The notes under the pieces were generated by a model. That model saw nothing but the letters and a program-made list of their open reading frames with translations. It was not told the origin of the DNA and did not search any database. Below, in pieces: positions 15,098-23,668 of a stretch of 64,000 bases of DNA (within the stretch, counting starts at the first letter, position 1; every line of letters starts with the position of its first letter). Source of the stretch: Scardovia wiggsiae (GTDB taxonomy: Bacteria > Actinomycetota > Actinomycetes > Actinomycetales > Bifidobacteriaceae); contig NZ_CP157350.1 in NCBI RefSeq assembly GCF_051045985.1, positions 186,001 through 250,000 on the forward strand. Reading direction: 5' to 3'. The translations under genes were made by a program, and so were the position numbers.

Positions 15098-15432
15098 TGG
15101 TAGCCAAGATCAAGAAGAACGATCAGGTGAAGGTCATCCGCGGCAAAGATCGCGGCGCTGAAGGCAAAGTCCTCCGTGTACTGCCGGATAACAGGCTTAT
15201 TGTCGAGGGCGTTCAAATCGTAAAGAAGCATGTCCGTGCTACGCAGCAGGGTCAGGAGTCCGGGATCATTTCCGTTGAGGCTCCTATCCACCGCTCCAAC
15301 GTGATGGTTATTGACCCTGAAAGCGGCAAGCCTACCCGCGTTGGTGTCAAGGTAACTGAAGAAGCACGTGACGGTAAGGTAAAGCGCGTACGTGTGCGCA
15401 TTGCCAAAAAGTCAGGTAAGGAGCTGGCATGA
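15097..15432 (+). CDS. rplX: 50S ribosomal protein L24
   Basis: L24 (111 residues) starts assembly of the 50S subunit. The KOW motif 'KVIRGKDRGAEGKVLRVLPDNRLIVEG' near residues 11-37 is clear. Its end overlaps rplE by 4 bases, an ATGA-type coupling. Confidence 0.97.
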   Translation: MVAKIKKNDQVKVIRGKDRGAEGKVLRVLPDNRLIVEGVQIVKKHVRATQQGQESGIISVEAPIHRSNVMVIDPESGKPTRVGVKVTEEARDGKVKRVRVRIAKKSGKELA

Positions 15433-15998
15433 GCACTACAGTAGAAGCACCAGCAGTTCCACGCCTTAAGGAGCGCTATCTCAAGGAAATTGTGCCTGAA
15501 CTGGAGAAAGAGTTCAATTACTCCAACCCCATGCAGGTGGCAGGCCTTGAGAAGATCGTAGTTTCCATGGGGGTTGGGGCTGCAGCCCGCGATTCCAAAC
15601 TCATCGAAGGCGCGATCCGTGATCTTACCCTTATCACAGGGCAGAAACCGAAGGTAACGCATGCAAAGAAGTCTGTCGCACAGTTCCATTTGCGCGAAGG
15701 CCAGGCTATCGGCGCATTCGTGACTTTGCGCGGCGACCGTATGTGGGAATTCCTCGACCGCCTTCTGACACTTGCTCTTCCCCGTATCCGTGATTTCCGC
15801 GGTATCAGCAGCGAGCAGTTTGACGGCAACGGGAATTATAATTTCGGGTTGACTGAGCAGTCCATGTTCCATGAGATCGATCCGGATTCCATCGACCACC
15901 GCCGTGGTATGGATATTACAGTCGTTACGAACACCAAGGAAGATGAGGAAGCCAGGTCGCTTCTGAAGCACCTCGGATTCCCGTTCAAGGAGAACTAA
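15429..15998 (+). CDS. rplE: 50S ribosomal protein L5
   Basis: L5 (189 residues) binds 5S rRNA and contacts P-site tRNA. 'LEKIVVSMGVGAAARDSKLIEGA' and 'TGQKPKVTHAKKSVAQFHLREGQAIG' are conserved, as is the C-terminal 'DITVVTNTKEDEEARSLLKHLGFPF'. The N-terminus has about 8 extra residues of low conservation. Confidence 0.97.
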   Translation: MSTTVEAPAVPRLKERYLKEIVPELEKEFNYSNPMQVAGLEKIVVSMGVGAAARDSKLIEGAIRDLTLITGQKPKVTHAKKSVAQFHLREGQAIGAFVTLRGDRMWEFLDRLLTLALPRIRDFRGISSEQFDGNGNYNFGLTEQSMFHEIDPDSIDHRRGMDITVVTNTKEDEEARSLLKHLGFPFKEN

Positions 15999-15999
15999 A

Positions 16000-16185
16000 A
16001 TGGCAAAAACCGCTCTGAAAAATAAGGCGGCCCGTAAGCCTAAGTTCGCTGTGCGTGGATACACGCGCTGCCAGGTGTGCGGACGCCCCCATTCCGTTTA
16101 TCGTAAATTCGGCCTCTGCCGTGTATGCCTGCGTGAAAAGGCACACCGCGGCGAGCTCCCAGGCGTTACGAAGTCCAGTTGGTAA
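16000..16185 (+). CDS. rpsZ: 30S ribosomal protein S14, zinc-binding type
   Basis: A 61-residue S14 of the short type with two CxxC pairs ('CQVCGRPH' and 'CRVCLRE') that hold a zinc ion. The long zinc-free paralogue, if present, is not in this window. It lies in its normal spc position between rplE and rpsH; the 80-bp gap after it contains a weak GGCA-TGCC hairpin but no gene. Confidence 0.97.
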   Translation: MAKTALKNKAARKPKFAVRGYTRCQVCGRPHSVYRKFGLCRVCLREKAHRGELPGVTKSSW

Positions 16186-16265
16186 ATATCGACGCTGAAG
16201 GTCCGCGGCCAGGCATTGTTTGTGCCGGGCGGCGGAAACCACGGCGAGGAAGGGCATAAGCCCAA

Positions 16266-16664
16266 ATGACAATGACAGATCCAATCGCAGATATGCTTAC
16301 ACGTCTGCGTAATGCGAGTGCGGCAAAACATGAGACTGTGGACATGCCATACTCGAAATTCAAGGCACATATTGCTGAGATCCTTAAGCGCGAAGGCTAC
16401 ATTTCAGGCTTCGAAGCTAAGGAAGCGCGCGTAGGACAGACACTTGAGATCACTCTCAAGTATGGTTCCCGCGGCGAGCAGAGCATCAACGGCATCAAGC
16501 GGGTTTCCAAGCCCGGCCTGCGCCGTTACGCAAAATCCGACGCTTTGCCTATGCCTCTCGGAGGCCTTGGTATTGCTATCATATCTACAAGCGCCGGCCT
16601 GATGACCCAGAAGGAATGCCTCGACAGGGGCATTGGCGGCGAAATCGTTGCCTACGTGTGGTAA
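16266..16664 (+). CDS. rpsH: 30S ribosomal protein S8
   Basis: S8 (132 residues) binds helix 21 of 16S rRNA and in E. coli represses the spc operon. It begins 'TMTDPIADMLTRLRNASAAKHE' and ends 'GGEIVAYVW', both standard. A separate Shine-Dalgarno (GAGGAAGGG) lies upstream, so it is not tightly coupled to rpsZ. Confidence 0.97.
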   Translation: MTMTDPIADMLTRLRNASAAKHETVDMPYSKFKAHIAEILKREGYISGFEAKEARVGQTLEITLKYGSRGEQSINGIKRVSKPGLRRYAKSDALPMPLGGLGIAIISTSAGLMTQKECLDRGIGGEIVAYVW

Positions 16665-16676
16665 GGAGGAGCATAG

Positions 16677-17216
16677 ATGGCATCACATATTGGTAAGCTC
16701 CCCATCACCATCCCGGCTGGGGTAGAAGTAAAGGTTGACGGGACTGTAGTTACTGCCAAAGGCCCTAAGGGGACAGACAGCTATACTCTTCCCGAAGGCA
16801 TTACCCTGAAAATTGACGGCAGCGAGATCACTGTAGAAGCAGCTGATGACCAGCGCCCGACCCGTGCACGGCACGGCCTGAGCCGTTCCATCCTCGCTTC
16901 TATCGTTAAAGGCGTCCATGAAGGATTCAGCAAGCGCCTGATGATCGTCGGAACCGGTTACCGTGCTGCCGCCAAAGGCAAAGGCATCGAGTTCTCTCTC
17001 GGCTATTCGCATACTATTACTGTGAACCCGCCCGAGGGGATAGAGTTTGAGCTCCCGAACCCTAATGAGGTTATCGTTAAGGGTACTGATAAACAGGCAG
17101 TTGGACAGGTTGCTGCGAATATCCGCAAGCTTCGTGCCCCTGAACCGTACAAGGGCAAGGGCATCAAGTATGATGATGAACGCATCATCCGCAAGGCAGG
17201 AAAGGCTGGTAAGTAA
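16677..17216 (+). CDS. rplF: 50S ribosomal protein L6
   Basis: L6 (179 residues) lies near the GTPase centre. 'SHIGKLPITIPAGVEV' at the start and 'EPYKGKGIKYDDERIIRKAGKAGK' at the end are conserved, and two tandem alpha/beta domains are evident. The ATG follows GGAGGAG and the stop overlaps the rplR ATG by one base. Confidence 0.98.
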   Translation: MASHIGKLPITIPAGVEVKVDGTVVTAKGPKGTDSYTLPEGITLKIDGSEITVEAADDQRPTRARHGLSRSILASIVKGVHEGFSKRLMIVGTGYRAAAKGKGIEFSLGYSHTITVNPPEGIEFELPNPNEVIVKGTDKQAVGQVAANIRKLRAPEPYKGKGIKYDDERIIRKAGKAGK

Positions 17217-17587
17217 TGGCAGTCACTATTATCGGTAAAGGTAAAAAGATATCCCGCCTGCGTCGCCATGCCCGGCTTCGCAAGAAGATCACGGGCACAC
17301 CTGAGCGCCCACGTCTTGTAGTTACCCGTACGAACCGCAATATGATCGCACAGATCGTTGACGATACCAAAGGGGTCACCCTGGTAAGCGAGTCTACACT
17401 GGCTAACGATTTCGGCGAATTCAAAGGTACTAAGACTGAAGCTGCTAAGAAAGTTGGCGAATTGCTGGCTAAGAAGGCGAAGGATGCAGGTATCACTGCA
17501 GTAGTCTTCGATCGTGGCGGAAATAAATACCACGGCCGCGTCGCAGCTGTTGCGGACGGCGCCCGTGAAGGAGGTTTGCAGCTGTGA
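17216..17587 (+). CDS. rplR: 50S ribosomal protein L18
   Basis: L18 (123 residues) brings 5S rRNA to the large subunit. 'RRHARLRKKITGTPERPRLVVTRTNRN' and the C-terminal 'DRGGNKYHGRVAAVADGAREGGLQL' are diagnostic. It overlaps the rpsE GTG by 4 bases. Confidence 0.98.
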   Translation: MAVTIIGKGKKISRLRRHARLRKKITGTPERPRLVVTRTNRNMIAQIVDDTKGVTLVSESTLANDFGEFKGTKTEAAKKVGELLAKKAKDAGITAVVFDRGGNKYHGRVAAVADGAREGGLQL

Positions 17588-18333
17588 GCGATGATCAGAC
17601 TGTAAAAGAAACCGAAGAGGTTGTGGACGCACACAATACCGGTGAGGCTTCATCGGCAGCCTCTGAAGGGGCCGCAGAGGCTTCAGGCGAGCGCAGGTCA
17701 TCCCGCCGCGGCGGGCGTGGCCGCGGCGAACGCCGCTCGCGCCGTGACCGCGATGACAACCGTGATGAACTTATGGACCGCGTAGTTACTATCCGCCGTG
17801 TGTCAAAGACTAATAAGGGCGGCCGGACTATGAGCTTCGCTGCGCTTGTTGTTGTCGGCGACGGCAAGGGTACTGTTGGCGTAGGCTACGGAAAGTCCCG
17901 CGAGGTCCCCTCAGCTATTGCTAAGGGCCAGCTTGAGGCTAAAAAGCATATGTTCACGGTCCCGCGGCTGCGCGGCACTATCCCGCACCCGATTATCGGG
18001 CATGAATCTGCAGGTACTGTGCTCCTCCGCCCCGCGGCACCAGGTACTGGTGTTATTGCAGGCGGTGCAGTGCGTGCTGTCCTTGAATGCGCAGGTATCA
18101 CCGATATCCTGAGCAAGACTATGGGCTCCGGCAATTCTATCAATACAGTCCGTGCAACGGTTTCTGCATTGAAGAACCTCGAAGAGCCGCAGGAAGTTGC
18201 TGCACGCCGCAACATGACCCTTCAGGAAGTCGCCCCTGACCGCCTGCTTCGTGACCAGGCTGCAGGGATCGACGAAGAGCGCAAAGCCCGTGAGGAAGCC
18301 CAGGCGGCCAAAGCAGCGAAGGACGGTGAGTAA
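17584..18333 (+). CDS. rpsE: 30S ribosomal protein S5
   Basis: S5 shapes the decoding centre and the mRNA entry channel. The conserved core begins near residue 60 ('LMDRVVTIRRVSKTNKGGRTMSF') and contains 'GVGYGKSREVPSAIAKG'. At 249 residues it carries an N-terminal extension of about 60 residues, acidic first and then an RG-rich stretch ('RRGGRGRGERRSRRDRD'), and a charged C-terminal tail. Such tails occur in actinobacterial S5. The GTG start overlaps rplR by 4 bases. Confidence 0.96.
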   Translation: MSDDQTVKETEEVVDAHNTGEASSAASEGAAEASGERRSSRRGGRGRGERRSRRDRDDNRDELMDRVVTIRRVSKTNKGGRTMSFAALVVVGDGKGTVGVGYGKSREVPSAIAKGQLEAKKHMFTVPRLRGTIPHPIIGHESAGTVLLRPAAPGTGVIAGGAVRAVLECAGITDILSKTMGSGNSINTVRATVSALKNLEEPQEVAARRNMTLQEVAPDRLLRDQAAGIDEERKAREEAQAAKAAKDGE

Positions 18334-18524
18334 TGCCTACCAAGAAGAAACAGATTAAGATTACTTTGAAAAAGGGTCTTGCTGGTTCTCAGCAGTATCA
18401 GAAGGACTGTGTCCGTACGCTCGGCCTCCATAAGATCGGGCAGAGCACCGTACGCGAAGACAATCCTAATGTCCGCGGTGTTATTAGCAAGGTAGCCCAC
18501 CTGGTAACTGTTGAGGAGGCGTAA
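18333..18524 (+). CDS. rpmD: 50S ribosomal protein L30
   Basis: L30 (63 residues) is a small two-domain 50S protein. 'IKITLKKGLAGSQQYQKDCVRTLGLHKIGQSTVRED' is characteristic, and the single-base overlap with rpsE and position before rplO are standard. Confidence 0.97.
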   Translation: MPTKKKQIKITLKKGLAGSQQYQKDCVRTLGLHKIGQSTVREDNPNVRGVISKVAHLVTVEEA

Positions 18525-18526
18525 CC

Positions 18527-18988
18527 ATGGCTAAAGAACAAGAAGTAGATATCCTCCAGATGCATGACCTGCGTCCGGCACCGGGTGCGAAAAAAGCCCG
18601 CACACGTGTCGGCCGCGGCGAAGGCTCAAAGGGCAAGACCTCCGGGCGCGGTACCAAGGGTACAAAGGCGCGTTATCAGGTGCGCCCAGGTTTTGAAGGC
18701 GGCCAGCTTCCGCTGTACATGCGCCTTCCCAAGCTGCGCGGCTTCAGGAACCCTTTCAAGGTAGAGTTCCAGGTCGTTAATCTTGATAAAGTTGCTGAGC
18801 TTTTCCCCAAGGGCGGCGAAGTTACTGTCGAGGCACTTGTTGAAAAAGGCGCAGTGCGCAGGAACCGTCCGGTGAAGGTTCTCGGAACCGGCGATATCAG
18901 CGCTGCCTATACATTCAAGGGTGTCAGAGCTTCCTCATCCGCTGTGAAGAAAATCGAAGCAGCCGGCGGTTCTGTTGAAGCTGAATAA
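18527..18988 (+). CDS. rplO: 50S ribosomal protein L15
   Basis: L15 (153 residues) is a late-assembly 23S-binding protein. 'MHDLRPAPGAKKARTRVGRGEGSKGKTSGRGTKG' is the family signature. It is the last gene before the spc terminator. Confidence 0.97.
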   Translation: MAKEQEVDILQMHDLRPAPGAKKARTRVGRGEGSKGKTSGRGTKGTKARYQVRPGFEGGQLPLYMRLPKLRGFRNPFKVEFQVVNLDKVAELFPKGGEVTVEALVEKGAVRRNRPVKVLGTGDISAAYTFKGVRASSSAVKKIEAAGGSVEAE

Positions 18989-19045
18989 GATATTTCGCAG
19001 AAATATGCCGGAATTCTTGCTGTATATCATATAAGCAGGAGTATT

Positions 19046-19087
19046 GGCCCTCTCAATGCCTATGTTGTTGAGAGGGTCTTATGTTTT
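19046..19087 (+). terminator. spc operon terminator
   Basis: CCCTCTCAA (19048-19056) pairs with TTGAGAGGG (19068-19076), extended by a G-T and a G-C pair, and is followed by a T-rich stretch (19079-19089). The 3' arm is also the -35 of the secY promoter. Confidence 0.75.
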
Positions 19088-19096
19088 TTGTATAAT
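19068..19096 (+). promoter_or_regulatory. secY-adk promoter
   Basis: TTGAGA (19068-19073) and a perfect TATAAT (19091-19096) are separated by exactly 17 bp, 57 bases before the secY GTG. This is the best sigma-70-type promoter in the window. Its -35 lies inside the descending arm of the spc terminator. Confidence 0.8.
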
Positions 19097-19152
19097 GTGC
19101 AACTAGTGTGTTTGTGAAAAGCTGTAGAAAGCAGTAGCTAAGAGGAGGCCAA

Positions 19153-20493
19153 GTGAGAACTCTCATTCGGGCATTAAAAACTAGGGAATTACGCAATAAG
19201 ATCCTTTTCGTGATCTTCCTGATCATCATATTCCGTATAGGCTCCTCCATACCTACCCCAGGCGTTGACTATACAGCAGTAAGGGCCTGCACCACCCTGC
19301 AGCAGGCTAACCCGACCGAGAATTTTGTAGGGCTCGTCAACCTTTTCTCGGGCGGCGCCCTGCTCCAGCTGTCTATTTTTGCGCTGGGCATTATGCCGTA
19401 TATTACGGCGTCAATAGTTATCCAGCTGCTGCGCGTAGTTATACCGCGTTTTGAAGAGCTTCATAAGGAGGGGCAGTCAGGGGAGGCAAAGCTTACTGAA
19501 TATACGCGGTACCTGACTATCGGGCTTGCTGTACTGCAGTCCACGACTATCCTGGTCACAGCACGCTCCGGGCAGCTGTTCGCCGGCCGCTGCAGCCGCC
19601 AGGTGATCCCGGACGGGTCTATCGGCAACCTCAGCATGATGGTCCTTATTATGACCGGTGCAACAGGCCTTATTATGTGGATGGCGGAGCTTATTACCGA
19701 TAAAGGGATCGGCAACGGCATGTCCATCCTGATCTTTACGTCTATCTGCTCCAGCTTCCTGCCGCAGCTGTGGAACGTCGGCATCAAGGGGCAGTGGGTA
19801 CAGTTCGGCATTGTTGTAGCCGTTATCATCTTTATCCTTATTTTTGTAGATTACGTTGAACTTATGCAGCGCCGTATCCCGGTACAGTACACGCGGCGTA
19901 TGATCGGGCGGAAAATGTACGGCGGCACGTCCACCTATCTGCCTATCAAAGTGAATATGGCAGGTGTTATCCCGCCGATTTTCGCTTCCTCGATTTTGGC
20001 TCTCCCGACGCTGGTAGCCCAGTTCTTTGACCCGAAGTCAAAGTGGGTCATGTGGATCAATTCCAATTTCGCCAACACCACGAGTACCTGGTATATTGCC
20101 CTTTACTCGCTGATGATCATATTCTTTACTTTCTTCTATACCGGCATTATTTTCAATACGGATGAGACTGCTGACAATATGAAGGAATACGGCGGGTTCA
20201 TCCCCGGTATCCGCGCAGGCAGGGCCACATCCCAGTATCTGAAGTATGTGGTAGACAGATTGAACACGGTAGGCGCATTCTATCTGCTGTTCGTCTGCCT
20301 GGTCCCGACAGTGCTGATCATGGCACTCCAGCTGAATTCCAGGCTTCCGTTCGGAGGTACAACCATCCTGATTATCGCCGGTGTCGGCCTTGATACACTC
20401 CGCCAGGCGGCTGCCCAGACAGAGCAGTTCCAGTATGAAGGGTTCCTGCTTAAAGCGGATGAAGAAAGTGCAAAAGCTGAACTGAACGATTAA
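19153..20493 (+). CDS. secY: Preprotein translocase subunit SecY
   Basis: The channel-forming subunit of the Sec translocon, 446 residues with about ten membrane segments. Recognisable parts are the N-terminal 'TRELRNKILFVIFLIIIFRIGSSIPTPGV', the plug region 'FSGGALLQLSIFALGIMPYITASI', 'IVVAVIIFILIFVDYVELMQRRIPVQY' and the loop 'GGFIPGIRAGRATSQYL'. The GTG at 19153 follows GAGGAGG and begins at the normal position. It is expressed from its own promoter with adk downstream. Confidence 0.98.
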   Translation: MRTLIRALKTRELRNKILFVIFLIIIFRIGSSIPTPGVDYTAVRACTTLQQANPTENFVGLVNLFSGGALLQLSIFALGIMPYITASIVIQLLRVVIPRFEELHKEGQSGEAKLTEYTRYLTIGLAVLQSTTILVTARSGQLFAGRCSRQVIPDGSIGNLSMMVLIMTGATGLIMWMAELITDKGIGNGMSILIFTSICSSFLPQLWNVGIKGQWVQFGIVVAVIIFILIFVDYVELMQRRIPVQYTRRMIGRKMYGGTSTYLPIKVNMAGVIPPIFASSILALPTLVAQFFDPKSKWVMWINSNFANTTSTWYIALYSLMIIFFTFFYTGIIFNTDETADNMKEYGGFIPGIRAGRATSQYLKYVVDRLNTVGAFYLLFVCLVPTVLIMALQLNSRLPFGGTTILIIAGVGLDTLRQAAAQTEQFQYEGFLLKADEESAKAELND

Positions 20494-20504
20494 GATGGAA
20501 CAGG

Positions 20505-20539
20505 AAAGTGGTTTTGGCTGCATGCTGAAACCGCTTTTG
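20505..20539 (+). terminator. Possible attenuator between secY and adk
   Basis: AAAGTGGTTT (20505-20514) and AAACCGCTTT (20528-20537) form a 10-bp stem with one G-T pair and a 13-nt loop, ending in a short T run. It could reduce read-through into adk. Confidence 0.45.
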
Positions 20540-20635
20540 TCAATATGCCGTGCTGGGCATAACAGATGGGCGCGGCGGAAGTCCGCAGTGCACAGCAGTG
20601 CCATACCAGTACCGCACAGGAATGAAAGGAAAAAT

Positions 20636-21199
20636 ATGCGTCTTCTTATCATGGGCCCCCAGGGCGTCGGGAAAGGCACCCAGGCGGCTTTGCTCTCGGA
20701 ACACTACAATATCCCGGCTGTTTCAACGGGGGATATTTTCCGCTATAATCTTAAAAACCAGACTGAGCTGGGCAGGCAGGCACAGCTTTATATCGACAAG
20801 GGTGAACTTGTCCCCGATGAGGTGACCAATTCCATTATCAAAGACCGGCTGGCCCAGGATGATGCTTCCCATGGGTGGATCCTCGACGGATATCCGCGTA
20901 ATGCTGCCCAGGTGGAAGCCCTTGATTCTATCCTTTCCGAGCTGGGGATCACCCTTGACAGGGTCATTGCCCTTAACGCCGATCATGATGCCCTTATGGG
21001 GCGTATGCTGAAGCGCGCCGAGATCGAAGGCCGTGCAGATGATACCCCTGAGGTTATCGCAAAAAGGCTTGATATATATGCCAGGGAAACAGAACCGCTG
21101 CTGGATATCTACCGCCAGCGCGGGCTCCTGCTCACAGTTGACGGCGTGGGCGAGATCAGCGGCATCAGCAGGGATATCATAACCGAGCTTGATAAATAG
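20636..21199 (+). CDS. adk: Adenylate kinase
   Basis: Catalyses ATP + AMP = 2 ADP. The ATG at 20636 follows GAAAGGA (20624-20630) and gives 187 residues beginning 'RLLIMGPQGVGKGTQ', with the P-loop at residues 7-15. An upstream ATG at 20495 would add 47 unconserved residues. 'STGDIFRYNL' and 'LDGYPRNAAQ' form the AMP site. The LID is the short type without zinc cysteines, as usual for actinobacteria. It follows secY as in most bacteria, but the usual downstream map gene is not here. Confidence 0.96.
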   Translation: MRLLIMGPQGVGKGTQAALLSEHYNIPAVSTGDIFRYNLKNQTELGRQAQLYIDKGELVPDEVTNSIIKDRLAQDDASHGWILDGYPRNAAQVEALDSILSELGITLDRVIALNADHDALMGRMLKRAEIEGRADDTPEVIAKRLDIYARETEPLLDIYRQRGLLLTVDGVGEISGISRDIITELDK

Positions 21200-21287
21200 C
21201 GGCCATCCTTCCTGCCCCTTCTGTACGGTCCGTGATATATTGGAACCGGATATTTTACAGTAACAGTAAACCAGGATTGGAGCTAAG

Positions 21288-23606
21288 ATGGGAGCTGTCA
21301 GCCGCAGGCGGTTAGGGAAAGCAGCACTTGTTGCACTGGCCGCATCTGTAATAGTCACACTGGTCGGGTGTATCTTCCTTTTTGTGCGCGCAAGAAGCGC
21401 CAGCGCCTCAAACAGCGATATGACCTATACCAATATGGATTATACGGCGCATATACAGTCGAACGGCGATCTGAAAGTCACCGAGTATGTGACCGTCAAA
21501 CTCAAGGACCGCGGGAGGACCTGGCGGCAGCTGTTCCAGCACTTCACATTAGACAGCACCCAGGCTAATGATATTACTGATATATCGGTAAGCAGCGTTA
21601 CCGATAACAAGGTATACAGTGAGAAATCCTATTCAGATACTGATACGAACCGGATCAGCACCGTAACGTGGGACAGTGAGGCTGCAAACTCGTGGTATAT
21701 CGCAAAAACTACCTCCGGCGGGACCCCCTACGGTGATTACCATTCGTCTGAAGATGCTCCTGCTGTAAGCGCACCGGGCTCCACCCCGCTGACCACGGAA
21801 GTAGAACTGGGTTGGAATATACCGGTCACCACAAGCGGGGAATACACATATAAGCTGGAGATGACGTTCAAAAACGCAGTTTCCCAGTACAAGGATGCGG
21901 CAAAATTCCAGTGGTCAGTTATCGATGATAAGAACTCCCTTCCCGTGAAGCATGTGCAGGGGCATTTCTATTTCCCGGAGGGGACGGCGAAGTCATGGGC
22001 GTGGTACCATTTTGAAGGCAAATCGGCAAAACATCGGGGTGAAGACAATTCCCTGGTCTTTACTGCAGAGAATGTACATCCATACCAGTACCTGGATATC
22101 GTGGCTATGTACCAGAACCCTCATACTGAATGCCGGCGCGTATCTGACAGCAGCACCGTCCGGCAGACTATCTCCAGGGAAACTAATTCTGAGAACAGAT
22201 ATAACGAGAACAGGCGGCGTGAAGCTGTCCTGACGCTTGTTATGCTTGGGGCTGCGGCTGTGCTGGCAGTTTTCCTCTCACTCGCCTGTGTTATTGCAGC
22301 TTTCATTACGTTCCGCAAAAACAGGTATACGCCGACAGGGGATTATTACCGTGATCTGCCCCCTGTAAGCCCGTCCCTGGCAGCCCGTATTTATGATGAC
22401 CTTGCAGACTATACGGGAGAATCGGCCAAAGGCAAGACCCGTAGCCGCCAGGTCTCAGCCCTGATGCTGTCCCTGGTATCGAAGAAGGCTATTGCGGTAT
22501 ACCCCGGGGCTCCTTCAGCGTACGCAAACCTGGATCTGGGCACGGCATCGAATGCAGATATTGCGCAGGCATTCGCAGGGAATGAAAAGTCGGCGGCCAA
22601 AGGAACATTTACTTTCCATCTGCTGCCGGCTGCAACGGATCCGGACAGCACAGCGTGGGCAAGCCTTAACCTGAGCAAAACAGAAAATGCCCTTTTGAAA
22701 ATACTGTATAAGGCATCTAAAAAGCTGCGCACTGATACTTTTTCCAGCGGCGAGCTGAAGGCTGCCATCAGTGCCCATGATGTTGATAACGGTACGCTCA
22801 GGCGGTTCAATTCTTCGCTGACTTCGGAGTATGCATCCGCACGGATCAAAAGTACAGGAGGCACGGCTGGCCTTGCTGCGCTGTGCATAATACTCGGCCT
22901 GGCCGGGTTCATTGAGATATTCGTCCTGTCACAGCTTTTCGCTCCATTTGCTTACTATGTTGTCGCAGGGATGGTCTCGCTGTTTTTCGCTGTTTTCGCA
23001 TATCAGTACGGGAATATCAGGAAACCCACCCAGAAAGGGGAGGGATATCTCAGGCAGATCGAAGGGCTGCGGAATTATCTGCGCGATTTCAGCAATTTCA
23101 AGGACCGTTCGGTTGAAGATATGGTCCTGTGGGACAGGTATCTCGTCTATGCTGCTGCTTTCGGCATGACTGAGGCAGTGCTCAGGCAGCTGCGCGATGA
23201 GATCAGCGCTTTCACCTCTTCCGGGCAGCTTTCTGACGCTGCGGCTATGGACGCGATATCTACCCGGTGGCTCTGGATGCCGGGGTATGCATGGTACGGA
23301 TACTACGGCGGCGGATCTTCCGGCACAATGTTTGGGGGCCAGGGCGCGCCCGATATGTCAGGGTTCGCTAATGATCTGGGGTCAGCAGGTTTCGGCGGCC
23401 TCGGCGATTTTGCTTCTGCGTTCGGCGACAGCCTCGGCAGCGTAGGGGATACGATCTCGGATGCTATCCAGACTATTGACAGCACATCAGGATCAGGGTC
23501 TTCCGGATTCGGGTCAGGCGGCTGGTCCTCAGGAGGGTTCTCCGGCGGAGGCGGATTCGGAGGCGGCGGAGGCGGCGGAGGCGGCGGTTCCTTCGGCGGC
23601 CGCTGA
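21288..23606 (+). CDS. DUF2207 family membrane protein
   Basis: A 772-residue protein with an N-terminal membrane anchor or signal (about residues 10-34), an extracytoplasmic DUF2207 domain with 'YTAHIQSNGDLKVTEYVTVKL', a membrane segment near residues 310-340 and a hairpin of two further segments near 525-575. It ends in a Gly/Ser-rich tail finishing in a run of glycines and 'SFGGR'. This order and the poly-Gly tail are typical of the family (YciQ-like). Function is unknown. It is followed at 62 bp by lemA, a frequent partner, so the two probably act together in the envelope. The Gly-rich tail has strongly skewed composition. Confidence 0.85.
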   Translation: MGAVSRRRLGKAALVALAASVIVTLVGCIFLFVRARSASASNSDMTYTNMDYTAHIQSNGDLKVTEYVTVKLKDRGRTWRQLFQHFTLDSTQANDITDISVSSVTDNKVYSEKSYSDTDTNRISTVTWDSEAANSWYIAKTTSGGTPYGDYHSSEDAPAVSAPGSTPLTTEVELGWNIPVTTSGEYTYKLEMTFKNAVSQYKDAAKFQWSVIDDKNSLPVKHVQGHFYFPEGTAKSWAWYHFEGKSAKHRGEDNSLVFTAENVHPYQYLDIVAMYQNPHTECRRVSDSSTVRQTISRETNSENRYNENRRREAVLTLVMLGAAAVLAVFLSLACVIAAFITFRKNRYTPTGDYYRDLPPVSPSLAARIYDDLADYTGESAKGKTRSRQVSALMLSLVSKKAIAVYPGAPSAYANLDLGTASNADIAQAFAGNEKSAAKGTFTFHLLPAATDPDSTAWASLNLSKTENALLKILYKASKKLRTDTFSSGELKAAISAHDVDNGTLRRFNSSLTSEYASARIKSTGGTAGLAALCIILGLAGFIEIFVLSQLFAPFAYYVVAGMVSLFFAVFAYQYGNIRKPTQKGEGYLRQIEGLRNYLRDFSNFKDRSVEDMVLWDRYLVYAAAFGMTEAVLRQLRDEISAFTSSGQLSDAAAMDAISTRWLWMPGYAWYGYYGGGSSGTMFGGQGAPDMSGFANDLGSAGFGGLGDFASAFGDSLGSVGDTISDAIQTIDSTSGSGSSGFGSGGWSSGGFSGGGGFGGGGGGGGGGSFGGR

Positions 23607-23668
23607 CCGGATAGCAGGTGTGCTGTACTATAGGTAAATATAATCCGACTCATTGAAAGGTAATAGGT

